The notes under the pieces were generated by a model. That model had not been told where the DNA came from, made no database searches, and worked only from the letters and a program-made list of their open reading frames with translations. Made by a program: the position numbers and the translations under genes. A stretch of 64,000 nucleotides of DNA from Limosilactobacillus viscerum (lineage in GTDB: Bacteria; Bacillota; Bacilli; Lactobacillales; Lactobacillaceae): assembly GCF_947387525.1 (NCBI RefSeq), contig NZ_CANDNW010000001.1, positions 62,001-126,000 of the forward strand, given 5' to 3'. Every line of letters begins with the position of its first letter. Position 1 is the first letter of the stretch. Below are positions 50,052 through 57,540 of the stretch, one piece after another.

Positions 50052-50132
50052 ATGATGAAATTAAGTATGCAACAGTTAAATAATGCATATTACTTCTGGT
50101 TTAGCGAATCGTTATCCGCTAGCCAGCAGTGA
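50052..50132 (+). CDS. Aromatic-residue leader peptide
   Basis: A 26-codon ORF with AAGGAG (50039-50044) seven bases before ATG. The product is MMKLSMQQLNNA-YYFWF-SESLSASQQ. The five consecutive aromatic codons TAT TAC TTC TGG TTT are at 50088-50102. It is followed by alternative hairpins and a terminator before an aminotransferase gene. This is the arrangement of ribosome-mediated attenuation sensing Tyr, Phe and Trp. Too short for homology; the call rests on codon content, ribosome site and context. Confidence 0.8.
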   Translation: MMKLSMQQLNNAYYFWFSESLSASQQ

Positions 50133-50243
50133 TTTTGTCATTGGCGGTTTCCGGATGAGCTAAAATATCCGGAGCCCTCCTCATCATACTCATTCCAATC
50201 TGATGAAAAGACCCGGATATGGTTATACCAGTCCGGGTCTTTT
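50113..50243 (+). promoter_or_regulatory. Transcription attenuator controlling the aminotransferase operon
   Basis: Competing pairings visible: TCCGGAT (50150-50156) with ATCCGGA (50167-50173); ATATCCGG (50165-50172) with CCGGATAT (50213-50220), which would break the terminator; and the terminator itself, a 12-bp stem AAAAGACCCGGA (50206-50217) with TCCGGGTCTTTT (50232-50243). An ATCCG in the leader coding end (50114-50118) can also pair with CGGAT (50152-50156). Stalling at the aromatic codons could thus switch between termination and readthrough. Confidence 0.75.
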
Positions 50244-50264
50244 CATTTTCAAGGAGGAATTTTT

Positions 50265-51452
50265 ATGCCAGCTACTAAACCAAGTCTAATGAACCATTTG
50301 AACAATAACTTCGCTAACCTCACCCCTGTTGGTATCCGTGAATTCGATGCCAAGGCAAGTGCCGTTCCCGGAATTGTTAAGTTAACCCTCGGTGAACCTG
50401 ATTTTAACGTTCCCGACGCCATGAAGCAGGCAGCAATTAACAGCATTAAGAATAATGATTCACACTATGCCCCCGGTGTCGGAACCGCGGCACTTCGGAA
50501 GGCGATTGCCCACTTCTTCTTAAATGATCGTTACCAACTCGACTACGACCCGGATGGTGAAATTGCCGTCACGATTGGTGCAACCCAGGGGATTTACGCG
50601 GCCCTTTCTGCCCTGATTAACCCGGGTGATGAAATCTTAATTGCTACCCCTACCTTTCCACTATACATGGCTATTACCACCATCCTCGGCGGGAAGGTTG
50701 TTGAAATTGATACCAGCGATAACGATTTTGTCCTAACACCCGCCAAGTTAAAAGAAACCATCGCTGCTCACCCTAGTGCTAAGGCGTTGATTCTTAACTA
50801 CCCATCAAACCCAACCGGGGTAACTTACAGTAGCTCACAGGTTGAAGCACTTGCTGGAGCAGTTAAGGATACCGACCTAGTCGTGATTGCTGATGAAATT
50901 TACTCTGAATTAGTTTACGATGGCCAGCACACATCAATTGCTAAGTTCATCCCCGACCAAACGCTCATCATCAATGGTGCTTCCAAGTCCCACGCAATGA
51001 CTGGCTACCGGATCGGCTTTATTGCTGGTCCCAAGCAACTAATGGGGCCAGTCAGTGCGATCAGTGGGATGATGATTACTTCCGCTACTGACTCTGCCAT
51101 GGCCGCTGCCACTGCTGCTTTTGGTACTGAAGCCGGCCACCAGGCTACTCTTAAAATGAAGGAAGCTTACCAAGAACGGCGGGACTTCCTCGTTGGTGCA
51201 CTGCACAAGCTTGGTTTTGACCTGGCAACCCCACACGGTGCCTTCTACGTTTTTGCCAAGATTCCTAACAGCGCCGGAAATGACGACGTTGCCTTCGCCA
51301 CTAAGTTAGCAGAAAAAGGCCGGGTCGCCGTTATCCCTGGCTCATACTTTGGCGCCGGCGGTCAAGGATTCTTACGCCTCAGCTATGCAACCAGCATGGA
51401 TAATTTGAAGCTTGCTGTCGATCGAATTGCCGAATTTTTAAAGGAGGACTAA
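50265..51452 (+). CDS. PLP-dependent class I aminotransferase, probably aromatic
   Basis: A 395-residue fold-type I enzyme. Features are KLTLGEPDFNVPDAMKQAA, the Asn/Asp of the PLP site (YPSNPTG; VIADEIYSEL) and the Schiff-base Lys in GASKSHAMTGYR. It belongs to the group of Lactobacillus aromatic/branched aminotransferases (AraT-like). The upstream leader, rich in Tyr/Phe/Trp, and the downstream D-hydroxyacid dehydrogenase point to conversion of aromatic amino acids to 2-oxoacids. Specificity is inferred. ATG follows AAGGAGGA. Confidence 0.9.
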   Translation: MPATKPSLMNHLNNNFANLTPVGIREFDAKASAVPGIVKLTLGEPDFNVPDAMKQAAINSIKNNDSHYAPGVGTAALRKAIAHFFLNDRYQLDYDPDGEIAVTIGATQGIYAALSALINPGDEILIATPTFPLYMAITTILGGKVVEIDTSDNDFVLTPAKLKETIAAHPSAKALILNYPSNPTGVTYSSSQVEALAGAVKDTDLVVIADEIYSELVYDGQHTSIAKFIPDQTLIINGASKSHAMTGYRIGFIAGPKQLMGPVSAISGMMITSATDSAMAAATAAFGTEAGHQATLKMKEAYQERRDFLVGALHKLGFDLATPHGAFYVFAKIPNSAGNDDVAFATKLAEKGRVAVIPGSYFGAGGQGFLRLSYATSMDNLKLAVDRIAEFLKED

Positions 51453-51455
51453 CTA

Positions 51456-52448
51456 ATGACTAAAATTTTAATGACTAGCGTTCGCGAAGATGAACAGGAC
51501 GCAATTAATGCTTTTGCTAAGGAACATAATATTAAGATCATTACCACACCCAAGTTAATTGATGATGCGGTGGATATGACGGCAGACGTCGATGGGCTCG
51601 TTATCCAGCAACGCAGCAAGGTGGACCCGGCCGTTTACGCTAAGCTAAAGGCAAATGGAATTAAACAAATTGCTACTCGGACTGCCGGATTTGATATGGT
51701 TGATATCAAGAAGGCCCACGAAAACGGGCTCACCGTTACTAACGTGCCCGCCTACTCCCCACGTTCCGTTGCTGAACACGCTCTGATGCAAATTTTCCGT
51801 CTACTTCGCAAGTCTTACCGCTTCGACACCCAGGTTGCCGCGGACGACTTCCGCTGGTTCAGTGATGAACAGGCCATGGAAATTCACACCGCTACCGTTG
51901 GAATTATTGGGGTTGGTCGGATTGGGGGAACCCTCGCCAAGCTCCTCAACGCCCTTGGTGCACATGTCTTGGGCTTTGATGTCAAACCTCGTGAAGAAAT
52001 GAAGGGAATCGTCGAGTACGTTTCTAAGGAAGAACTACTTAAGCGGTCTGACGTTATTTCACTCCACGTTGACCTAAATCCTACTTCAACACACCTGCTG
52101 GGGGCAAAGGACTTTGCTTTAATGAAGCCAACCGCGGCCCTGGTAAATGCCAGCCGGGGGCCGGTAGTGGTCACCGCTGACCTCGTCGATGCTTTAAATA
52201 AGAAGGAATTAGCGGCCGCGGCCCTCGATACTTTCGAAGGTGAAAATGAAGTGGTTATGACCGACCGCCGGAAAAAGGGCCTGAGCGATGTTCCGTTGAT
52301 CGAAGAGCTACACGCCATGGACAACGTCATTTTGACACCCCACATTGCATTCTTCACTAACCTCGCTGTTAAGAACATGGTAGACTTCTCCCTAGAGGAT
52401 GTCCTCTTAGTCCTCGCTGGTAAGCCGTCGCCGCACGAAGTTAACTAG
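51456..52448 (+). CDS. D-2-hydroxyacid dehydrogenase
   Basis: NAD-dependent reductase of 2-oxoacids to D-2-hydroxyacids, 330 residues. The nucleotide loop is GVGRIGGTLAKLLNALG, with catalytic Arg in NASRGPVV, Glu in DTFEGEN and His in TPHIAFFTN. It belongs to the D-LDH/D-HicDH group. It starts 3 bp after the aminotransferase, so together they would make D-phenyllactate, 4-hydroxyphenyllactate or indolelactate while regenerating NAD+; the preferred substrate is not proven. Confidence 0.93.
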   Translation: MTKILMTSVREDEQDAINAFAKEHNIKIITTPKLIDDAVDMTADVDGLVIQQRSKVDPAVYAKLKANGIKQIATRTAGFDMVDIKKAHENGLTVTNVPAYSPRSVAEHALMQIFRLLRKSYRFDTQVAADDFRWFSDEQAMEIHTATVGIIGVGRIGGTLAKLLNALGAHVLGFDVKPREEMKGIVEYVSKEELLKRSDVISLHVDLNPTSTHLLGAKDFALMKPTAALVNASRGPVVVTADLVDALNKKELAAAALDTFEGENEVVMTDRRKKGLSDVPLIEELHAMDNVILTPHIAFFTNLAVKNMVDFSLEDVLLVLAGKPSPHEVN

Positions 52449-52460
52449 GAGCGAGTTACA

Positions 52461-52898
52461 TTGGATTGGTATGACAAATCATTTGACGAATTGACCGTTT
52501 ATGAATTATTCCGCATTTACCAACTGCGGACGGTTGTTTTTAATGCTGAGCAGGACAGTACTTATCCCGACCCTGATGATGAGGATCTTACGGCCCGGCA
52601 TGTATTCTGTAAGGATGGTAACCGTGTTGTTGCTTATGCCCGCTACTTTATGGATGGCGACCACGTTACCTTTGGCCGGGTGGTTATCGCCAAGGATTAC
52701 CGTGGAACTGGCCTCTCCACCCCGCTAATGGAGAAAATCATGAGTGGGATTAAAAAATATTTCCCGGGACATGAAATAATTATCCACGCCCAGTATTACG
52801 TCCGGCGCTATTACGCCAAGTTTGGCTTTGTTCCTTTCGGCGACACGTTCATCGAGGCAGACCGCCAGCATATTAGTATGAAGCACCCCGCATTATAG
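52461..52898 (+). CDS. GNAT family N-acetyltransferase, ElaA-like
   Basis: A 145-residue acetyltransferase starting at TTG after TAGGAGCGAG. The ElaA-type N-terminus is FDELTVYELFRIYQLRTVVFNAEQ, followed by FGRVVIAKDYRGTGLSTPLMEKI (acetyl-CoA loop). Substrate unknown. It is 12 bp after the hydroxyacid dehydrogenase and shares its transcript up to the next terminator. Confidence 0.9.
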   Translation: MDWYDKSFDELTVYELFRIYQLRTVVFNAEQDSTYPDPDDEDLTARHVFCKDGNRVVAYARYFMDGDHVTFGRVVIAKDYRGTGLSTPLMEKIMSGIKKYFPGHEIIIHAQYYVRRYYAKFGFVPFGDTFIEADRQHISMKHPAL

Positions 52899-52935
52899 TT
52901 TTTCGGAAAATGTAATAAGCAAGTCAAGATACACA

Positions 52936-52985
52936 AACCGCCCGCTAGTATTTGCCTGAAATGACAAACACTAGCGGGCGATTTA
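52936..52985. terminator. Terminator of the aminotransferase operon
   Basis: CGCCCGCTAGT / ACTAGCGGGCG perfect stem (52939-52949 and 52970-52980) between convergent genes. Confidence 0.8.
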
Positions 52986-53022
52986 AACTCTCACGTCCAC
53001 TCACTCTACATGGGAGACTTCG

Positions 53023-53448
53023 CTAATCTTCAATCTTACCCTTTACCTGGTCCACAATTGATTCCAGGCTAATTTTGGCCATTTCTTGTTCGGCCGCCGT
53101 TTGAACACGGTCATATTCACCGCTAAGGACCGCCGGCATACTCCGTCCAAGCGGTTCTAGGCGGTTAACTTCTTGGTCTACATCTATGAATTGCTGGTGG
53201 TCTTCTACCGCCTGGTAAATTTGCAACAGGTTGACCTTTCCTGCTGGCCGGGTCAAACGGATGTTAATTTCACCCCGCTGACCGCTCCGGTCAAGGATCC
53301 CCGCCTTCACCATCCGGGCGATCAAGCGACGGATTAAGCTCGGGTTAGAATTTACACTATCCGCAATTGCTGAACTACTATTACTTCCTAAGATTTCTAA
53401 GTACACTAAAATATGTACCGCGTCACTTAACCGGTGCGAATACTTCAT
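53023..53448 (-). CDS. Rrf2 family transcriptional regulator
   Basis: A 141-residue winged-helix regulator (MKYSHRLSDAVHILVYLEIL; NSNPSLIRRLIARMVKAGILDRSG; LLQIYQAVED). It has no cysteines, so it cannot carry the Fe-S cluster of IscR/NsrR and belongs to the cluster-free Rrf2 branch. Target unknown; divergent from the PadR operon, with ~175 bp between the starts. Confidence 0.88.
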   Translation of the reverse strand: MKYSHRLSDAVHILVYLEILGSNSSSAIADSVNSNPSLIRRLIARMVKAGILDRSGQRGEINIRLTRPAGKVNLLQIYQAVEDHQQFIDVDQEVNRLEPLGRSMPAVLSGEYDRVQTAAEQEMAKISLESIVDQVKGKIED

Positions 53449-53557
53449 CGCGATCTCCCCATTCTAACGGCTTGCAGCCAGGATAACACTTTATTATAGA
53501 CACTAAATTTAGTCCGGGTCAAAGGCATCATTTAACCTGGGCTAATTTTTTATTGGA

Positions 53558-53597
53558 ATACTATTGTCAGCACAATACTATACAAGATATAATATTA
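53558..53597 (+). promoter_or_regulatory. Promoter and probable PadR operator
   Basis: TTGTCA (53564-53569) and TATAAT (53588-53593) are 18 bp apart. The inverted repeat ATACTATTGT (53558-53567) / ACAATACTAT (53572-53581), with one mismatch, covers the -35 and spacer and resembles PadR operators. This suggests autorepression of the three-gene operon. Confidence 0.6.
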
Positions 53598-53625
53598 GAT
53601 AAGAAATAAGCAAAGGGGGAGCACC

Positions 53626-53955
53626 ATGAAAATCACCATCACGGCTGACCTGCTTGACGGGCTAGTCCTCGCCATTCTTGAACGGCAGGACTACTATGGC
53701 TATGCCCTCACCCAGGAAATGCAAAAGGCGATTACTATCTCTGAATCAACGATGTACCCGGTACTGCGCCGACTCAACCAGGGTGGCTATGTGACCACCT
53801 ATGAACAAAGCTACCAGGGCCGGAACCGCCGCTATTACCGGATCACCAGCAAGGGCGACCAACACCTTGCCCGGATCCGTAAGCTATGGAACGACTATAA
53901 GACCAGTCTAGATAATGTATTTAATTCTGCTGACAAGGAGGGGGACACTAAATGA
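53626..53955 (+). CDS. PadR family transcriptional regulator
   Basis: A 109-residue regulator with N-terminal winged helix: LDGLVLAILERQDYYGYALTQEM, ISESTMYPVLRRLNQGGYVTTY and the wing GRNRRYYRITSKG. ATG follows AAGGGGGAG. It overlaps the next gene by 4 nt (ATGA). PadR/DUF1700/DUF4097 operons are common in Firmicutes and respond to envelope or metabolic stress. Confidence 0.93.
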   Translation: MKITITADLLDGLVLAILERQDYYGYALTQEMQKAITISESTMYPVLRRLNQGGYVTTYEQSYQGRNRRYYRITSKGDQHLARIRKLWNDYKTSLDNVFNSADKEGDTK

Positions 53956-54503
53956 GTGCTCGTGAACAATATATCGAGGAATTGAAAAATTACCTAACAC
54001 CACTTTCTAGTGATGACCGACAATCAGCAATTGAATTTTATGATGAATATATCGCAGATGCTGGTTTCACTACCATCTCCGCAATCGTTGACAAGCTTGG
54101 TACGCCCGAGCAGCTCAGTAGTGAGATCATTGCTAAGACGACCGGAACCGAGCCCAATAGTTCACTTAACCCTGATAACGACAAACGGTTAAAGAAAATC
54201 CTACTCATCTGCCTAGTGGTAGTACTTCTCATAATTTTTATTCCCATCATTATTGAATTGATCGGCCTGGCAATTGCCGCTATTGCCGCAACGGTTGGCT
54301 TTGGCATTGCTAGTTTTGGCATGGCGATCCCAATCTTTGCCACCGATGCATGGGGTGGCATCTTTTACCTTGGCGGTGGGATTGCATTAATCGGAATTTT
54401 AATCATCCTTATTGCAATCATCGCCTGGGCTGCCAAATGGTGCATCCGTGGTTGCAAAAACCTCATCCAGTATTTGAAAACAAAGTTTAAGGAGGTAGCC
54501 TAA
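53952..54503 (+). CDS. DUF1700 membrane protein
   Basis: A 183-residue protein. The N-terminal ~70 residues carry the DUF1700 signature (YIEELKNYLTPLSSDDRQSAIEFYDEYIADAG; VDKLGTPEQLSSEI), followed by three hydrophobic segments (~83-105, 107-127, 133-160) and a basic C-terminus. It is probably a sensory or anti-regulatory partner of the PadR protein or the DUF4097 protein; the role is unproven. Its stop overlaps the next start (TAATG). Confidence 0.9.
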   Translation: MSAREQYIEELKNYLTPLSSDDRQSAIEFYDEYIADAGFTTISAIVDKLGTPEQLSSEIIAKTTGTEPNSSLNPDNDKRLKKILLICLVVVLLIIFIPIIIELIGLAIAAIAATVGFGIASFGMAIPIFATDAWGGIFYLGGGIALIGILIILIAIIAWAAKWCIRGCKNLIQYLKTKFKEVA

Positions 54504-55360
54504 TGAAAAAAGCCTTCAGTATTGGTGGCGTTCTGGTAATCATTGGTGCCATCATTGCGGCAGTTGGGTTCTTTAGTCACCGTCAGCCTTTCCACCCGGT
54601 TTCCGAACCGGAACAGGCACTGACAAAGAAAGCCACCCTCACTACTAAGCACTTCAGCCGGGTTAAGGTTACTGCCGCTTCAGCAAATGTCAGCCTCAAG
54701 CAGGGTGATCACTTCGCAGCTAAATACTACGGAACCCGTCATCCAGCGATTAAGGCAACGGTTAAGGATGGGCAACTCAATATTACCCAAACGCACGTTA
54801 CACAAACCAAGCACGTTCACTTTTTCGATACCGATGACCGGATTGTTATCACTGTGCCACGCGGAACTAACCTGGACGATTTAACCGTATCAGCTAATGA
54901 TGATCTTCGGATTGAAAATGTTAACTTAGTGAATGTGGATATCAGTACCAACGGCGGGGACATTATTGTCAATAACAGTAAGATAAAGGGCGGCCAGTTA
55001 ACTAACGATGGTGGTGATATTGATATCGCCAATAGTAAGTTATCCGCAACACGGTTAAACTCTGAAAGCGGAGATATTGACCTTTCTCGGGTCACTGTTA
55101 ATGGTGGTAAATCCAGCCTATCTTCTGGCGACCTTACTGCCAATAAGCTGACCGTCCAAGGGGTCTACCGGGTTAACAACCAAACAGGTGATATTGATGT
55201 TAAGACTAGCAACCATCCTGGTGCCATCCTTACAAATAGCAATGGCGATAATGAACTAGATCACCAGGAAAATGATGATAGCGGTACCTTGCAGCGGGAT
55301 ACTGATAACCCTAACCTAATCCACTTAACTAATGACAGTGGTGATAACTCGCTTCGTTAA
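54503..55360 (+). CDS. DUF4097 beta-strand repeat protein
   Basis: A 285-residue protein. An N-terminal membrane anchor (residues ~5-25, FSIGGVLVIIGAIIAAVGFF) is followed by an extracytoplasmic beta-helix-like adhesin fold with recurring NGGDIIVNNS, NDGGDIDIANS and ESGDIDLSRV units, the DUF4097 (DUF4098/YvlB-type) pattern. The C-terminus is Asn/Asp-rich. Function unknown. Last gene of the PadR operon, followed by the hairpin at 55366-55415. Confidence 0.88.
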   Translation: MKKAFSIGGVLVIIGAIIAAVGFFSHRQPFHPVSEPEQALTKKATLTTKHFSRVKVTAASANVSLKQGDHFAAKYYGTRHPAIKATVKDGQLNITQTHVTQTKHVHFFDTDDRIVITVPRGTNLDDLTVSANDDLRIENVNLVNVDISTNGGDIIVNNSKIKGGQLTNDGGDIDIANSKLSATRLNSESGDIDLSRVTVNGGKSSLSSGDLTANKLTVQGVYRVNNQTGDIDVKTSNHPGAILTNSNGDNELDHQENDDSGTLQRDTDNPNLIHLTNDSGDNSLR

Positions 55361-55365
55361 AATCG

Positions 55366-55415
55366 AAATAGCTCGCTAACGTCCATCAACTAATGAACGC
55401 TAGCGAGCTATTTTT
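55366..55415. terminator. Bidirectional terminator, same hairpin family as at serS
   Basis: AAATAGCTCGCTA-a-CGT / ACG-c-TAGCGAGCTATTT, a 17-bp stem with one mismatch, between convergent genes. The loop-proximal bases (ACGTCCAT...GAACGC) are the same as in the serS terminator. Confidence 0.85.
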
Positions 55416-55452
55416 CTTGCAGGAGTGAACATCGCAAACGACTCTTCCCCGC

Positions 55453-56409
55453 TTATTTTTTACTAATCCGGCGCTGCAAAGCACCAGTGTTTCTTTCCCA
55501 AAAGACCCCATCAGCGTATCCCTGAATGGTTTTATCCTGGTCAGCCAGCTGGAGTCGGTAAATCCCCCAGGCAGTGTAAAGCTTACTCTGTTCCACCCCC
55601 ACAAAGTGACGGTTTAGCTTTTTAGCGGTTACTAGGCTTGACCCTGCCCCGGCGAAAGGATCAAGAATTACATCACCCGGATTGGAACTAGCGAGGATTA
55701 CCTTTGCCAGCAACTTTTCCGGCTTTTGCGTCGGGTGACCGGTATTCTCGGCCATTGACCAGTATGGAATTGAGATGTCATCCCAGAAATTAGAAGGCAT
55801 CGTATCCCGGAAGCGACCGGCTGCGGATTCCTGCCAGTCTTTTGCCTTACCATTTTCCCGGTAAGGAGCAATGACTTGGCGCCGTTGTTTTACCTGGTCA
55901 ACGTTAAAGGTGTATTCCTTGTCATCCTGGGTGAGGAACCAAATATCTTCCATCCCGTTTTTCCAATTGGTTTTGGCGCCCCGGCCCTTCTCGCGCTGCC
56001 AGGTTATCCGGTTTTTAATCGTAAAATTCTGGGCCAGAATGGGGGCAATTGCGATACTCGTCTGCCAGTCAGCAAAGACGTAGATGCTGGCCGTGGGTTT
56101 CAGTTTAGGCTTTACTAAGTCAATCCAACGTTGGGTATAGGTTTGATAATCATGGTCGTTCAGGTGCTTAAATTTAAGGCCGTCATAACGCTTATCAAGG
56201 TTGTATGGTGGGTCGATCAATGCCAGATCAGCAAAGCCATCCGGCAATTGCGGCAGGATTTTAAATGAATCGCCATTAATACTGTGGTCAAGAACTGCAT
56301 CACGTGATGTTAAGTCATCCCCTGCAGTCAGCATTTGTTCAAGAACACCTGCTGGCGCATGATCGAGGTCAAAATCAATTGTCTTGTTCCGCGCTGATTT
56401 AGCCATCAT
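55453..56409 (-). CDS. DNA methyltransferase, beta class (orphan)
   Basis: SAM-dependent N6-adenine or N4-cytosine DNA methyltransferase of 318 residues. The catalytic motif IV (ALIDPPYNLDKRYDG) comes near the N-terminus, and the SAM-binding motifs HPTQKPEKLLAKVI and DPFAGAGSSLVTAKKL come near the C-terminus, which is the beta-class order. No restriction endonuclease or specificity subunit is adjacent, so it may be a regulatory or remnant enzyme. The target sequence cannot be predicted. Confidence 0.9.
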   Translation of the reverse strand: MMAKSARNKTIDFDLDHAPAGVLEQMLTAGDDLTSRDAVLDHSINGDSFKILPQLPDGFADLALIDPPYNLDKRYDGLKFKHLNDHDYQTYTQRWIDLVKPKLKPTASIYVFADWQTSIAIAPILAQNFTIKNRITWQREKGRGAKTNWKNGMEDIWFLTQDDKEYTFNVDQVKQRRQVIAPYRENGKAKDWQESAAGRFRDTMPSNFWDDISIPYWSMAENTGHPTQKPEKLLAKVILASSNPGDVILDPFAGAGSSLVTAKKLNRHFVGVEQSKLYTAWGIYRLQLADQDKTIQGYADGVFWERNTGALQRRISKK

Positions 56410-56444
56410 TTCACCATCCGTTTTCGTATTAGCTACTAGTATAG

Positions 56445-56488
56445 CAAAAAAGTGCCGGCACCAATGCTTAAATTGGTACCGGCATTTT
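56445..56488 (-). terminator. Terminator of the L-2-hydroxyacid dehydrogenase gene
   Basis: Minus strand TGCCGGTACCAAT / ATTGGTGCCGGCA stem with one G-U pair followed by CTTTTTTG. Confidence 0.85.
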
Positions 56489-56490
56489 CA

Positions 56491-57399
56491 TTATGCTTCG
56501 TTTTTTTCTTTGATTGTCTTAACCGAGTTTTCTAATTTTGCAGTTTCTTCAGCCGTTAGCTTAACTGGCTTAATCTTCTCAACCCCATCTTTGCCAATTA
56601 CGGCTGGGTAGCCAATGTAGCAAGCATACTTTTCAAGGTAAACCGAGGCCGGCATGAATTCGTGCTTATTATTAAAGATCGCTTCAACAATCCGGACCGC
56701 ACAGGTGGCAATCGCAAATGAGGTGTAGCCCTTACCGGCAACCACCTTAAAGGCACTATCCCTGATATCGCCATCCAGCTTATCTAGGTCAATCTTCCCT
56801 TCTTCAGCAAACTTAGTTACCGGCTCACCATCCAGGGTAACCGTTGACCATGCGGAGAATTGAGAATTACCGTGTTCGCCAAGCACAAAACCACTGACAT
56901 TTTGTGGTGCTTCGCCAAAGTGGTCACCAACTGCCCGTTGCATCCGCGCAGTATCAAGGAAGGTCCCCGTTCCAAAGACCCGGTTCCGTGGCATTCCACT
57001 GGCCTTTTGTAATTCATTAACAATTACATCACAGGGGTTGGAAATGTTAACCAGGATTCCCTTAAAGCCGCTTTCCTTAATCTTTTTACCAACTTCGGCA
57101 GCATTTTTCTTATTAATTGGCAATTCGGCAAAACGATCACCTGTCCGAGCCGTGGCTCCAATATCACCAAAAGCCGTAACAATAATGTCAGCGTCCGCCA
57201 GTTCACCATAATCGTTCCGCTTAATTACCGCTGACGACTCAGTCCGGGCAAACGAGTCACTGAAGTCTAGGTATTCTGCATCAACCTTCTTTTCGTTATG
57301 GTCAATCAGAACCAGTTCATCAACTAGGCCCTTCATCAACAAAATGTGGGCCACCGTCGTACCAACATGACCTAAGCCAATTACCGCAATCTTATGCAT
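56491..57399 (-). CDS. L-2-hydroxyisocaproate dehydrogenase-like L-lactate/malate family enzyme
   Basis: NAD-dependent L-2-hydroxyacid dehydrogenase of 302 residues: IGLGHVGTTVAHILLMKG nucleotide loop, NISNPCDV, and the active-site His in GEHGNSQFSAWS. The substrate loop region (AFGDIGATARTGDRF) and FSAWS instead of the LDH pattern place it nearer L-HicDH than classical L-LDH, so it should reduce larger 2-oxoacids. ATG at 57399 follows GGAGGGAGC. Monocistronic. Confidence 0.88.
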   Translation of the reverse strand: MHKIAVIGLGHVGTTVAHILLMKGLVDELVLIDHNEKKVDAEYLDFSDSFARTESSAVIKRNDYGELADADIIVTAFGDIGATARTGDRFAELPINKKNAAEVGKKIKESGFKGILVNISNPCDVIVNELQKASGMPRNRVFGTGTFLDTARMQRAVGDHFGEAPQNVSGFVLGEHGNSQFSAWSTVTLDGEPVTKFAEEGKIDLDKLDGDIRDSAFKVVAGKGYTSFAIATCAVRIVEAIFNNKHEFMPASVYLEKYACYIGYPAVIGKDGVEKIKPVKLTAEETAKLENSVKTIKEKNEA

Positions 57400-57489
57400 C
57401 TCAGTCGCTCCCTCCACTATTAGACATGTAAACGGTTTATTAGTTATTACTCACCTATTATAGCTTATTTCAGGACATAACTAAATGCA

Positions 57490-57530
57490 GTAAAAAAAAT
57501 CGGTTAACGCGTTCCACGCCAACCGGTCTT
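57490..57530 (-). terminator. Terminator of the iron-type alcohol dehydrogenase gene
   Basis: Minus strand CGGTTGGCG / CGCGTTAACCG imperfect stem followed by eight T. Confidence 0.8.
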
Positions 57531-57540
57531 ACATTTTTAA

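Noticed and set aside
53023-53448. Rrf2 protein as an Fe-S sensor of the IscR/NsrR type
   Set aside because: The protein contains no cysteine, so it cannot bind the cluster.
56491-57399. Annotating the L-2-hydroxyacid dehydrogenase as the main L-lactate dehydrogenase
   Set aside because: Active-site surroundings (GEHGNSQFSAWS and the AFGDIGATARTGD loop) look like L-2-hydroxyisocaproate dehydrogenases, not classical LDH.
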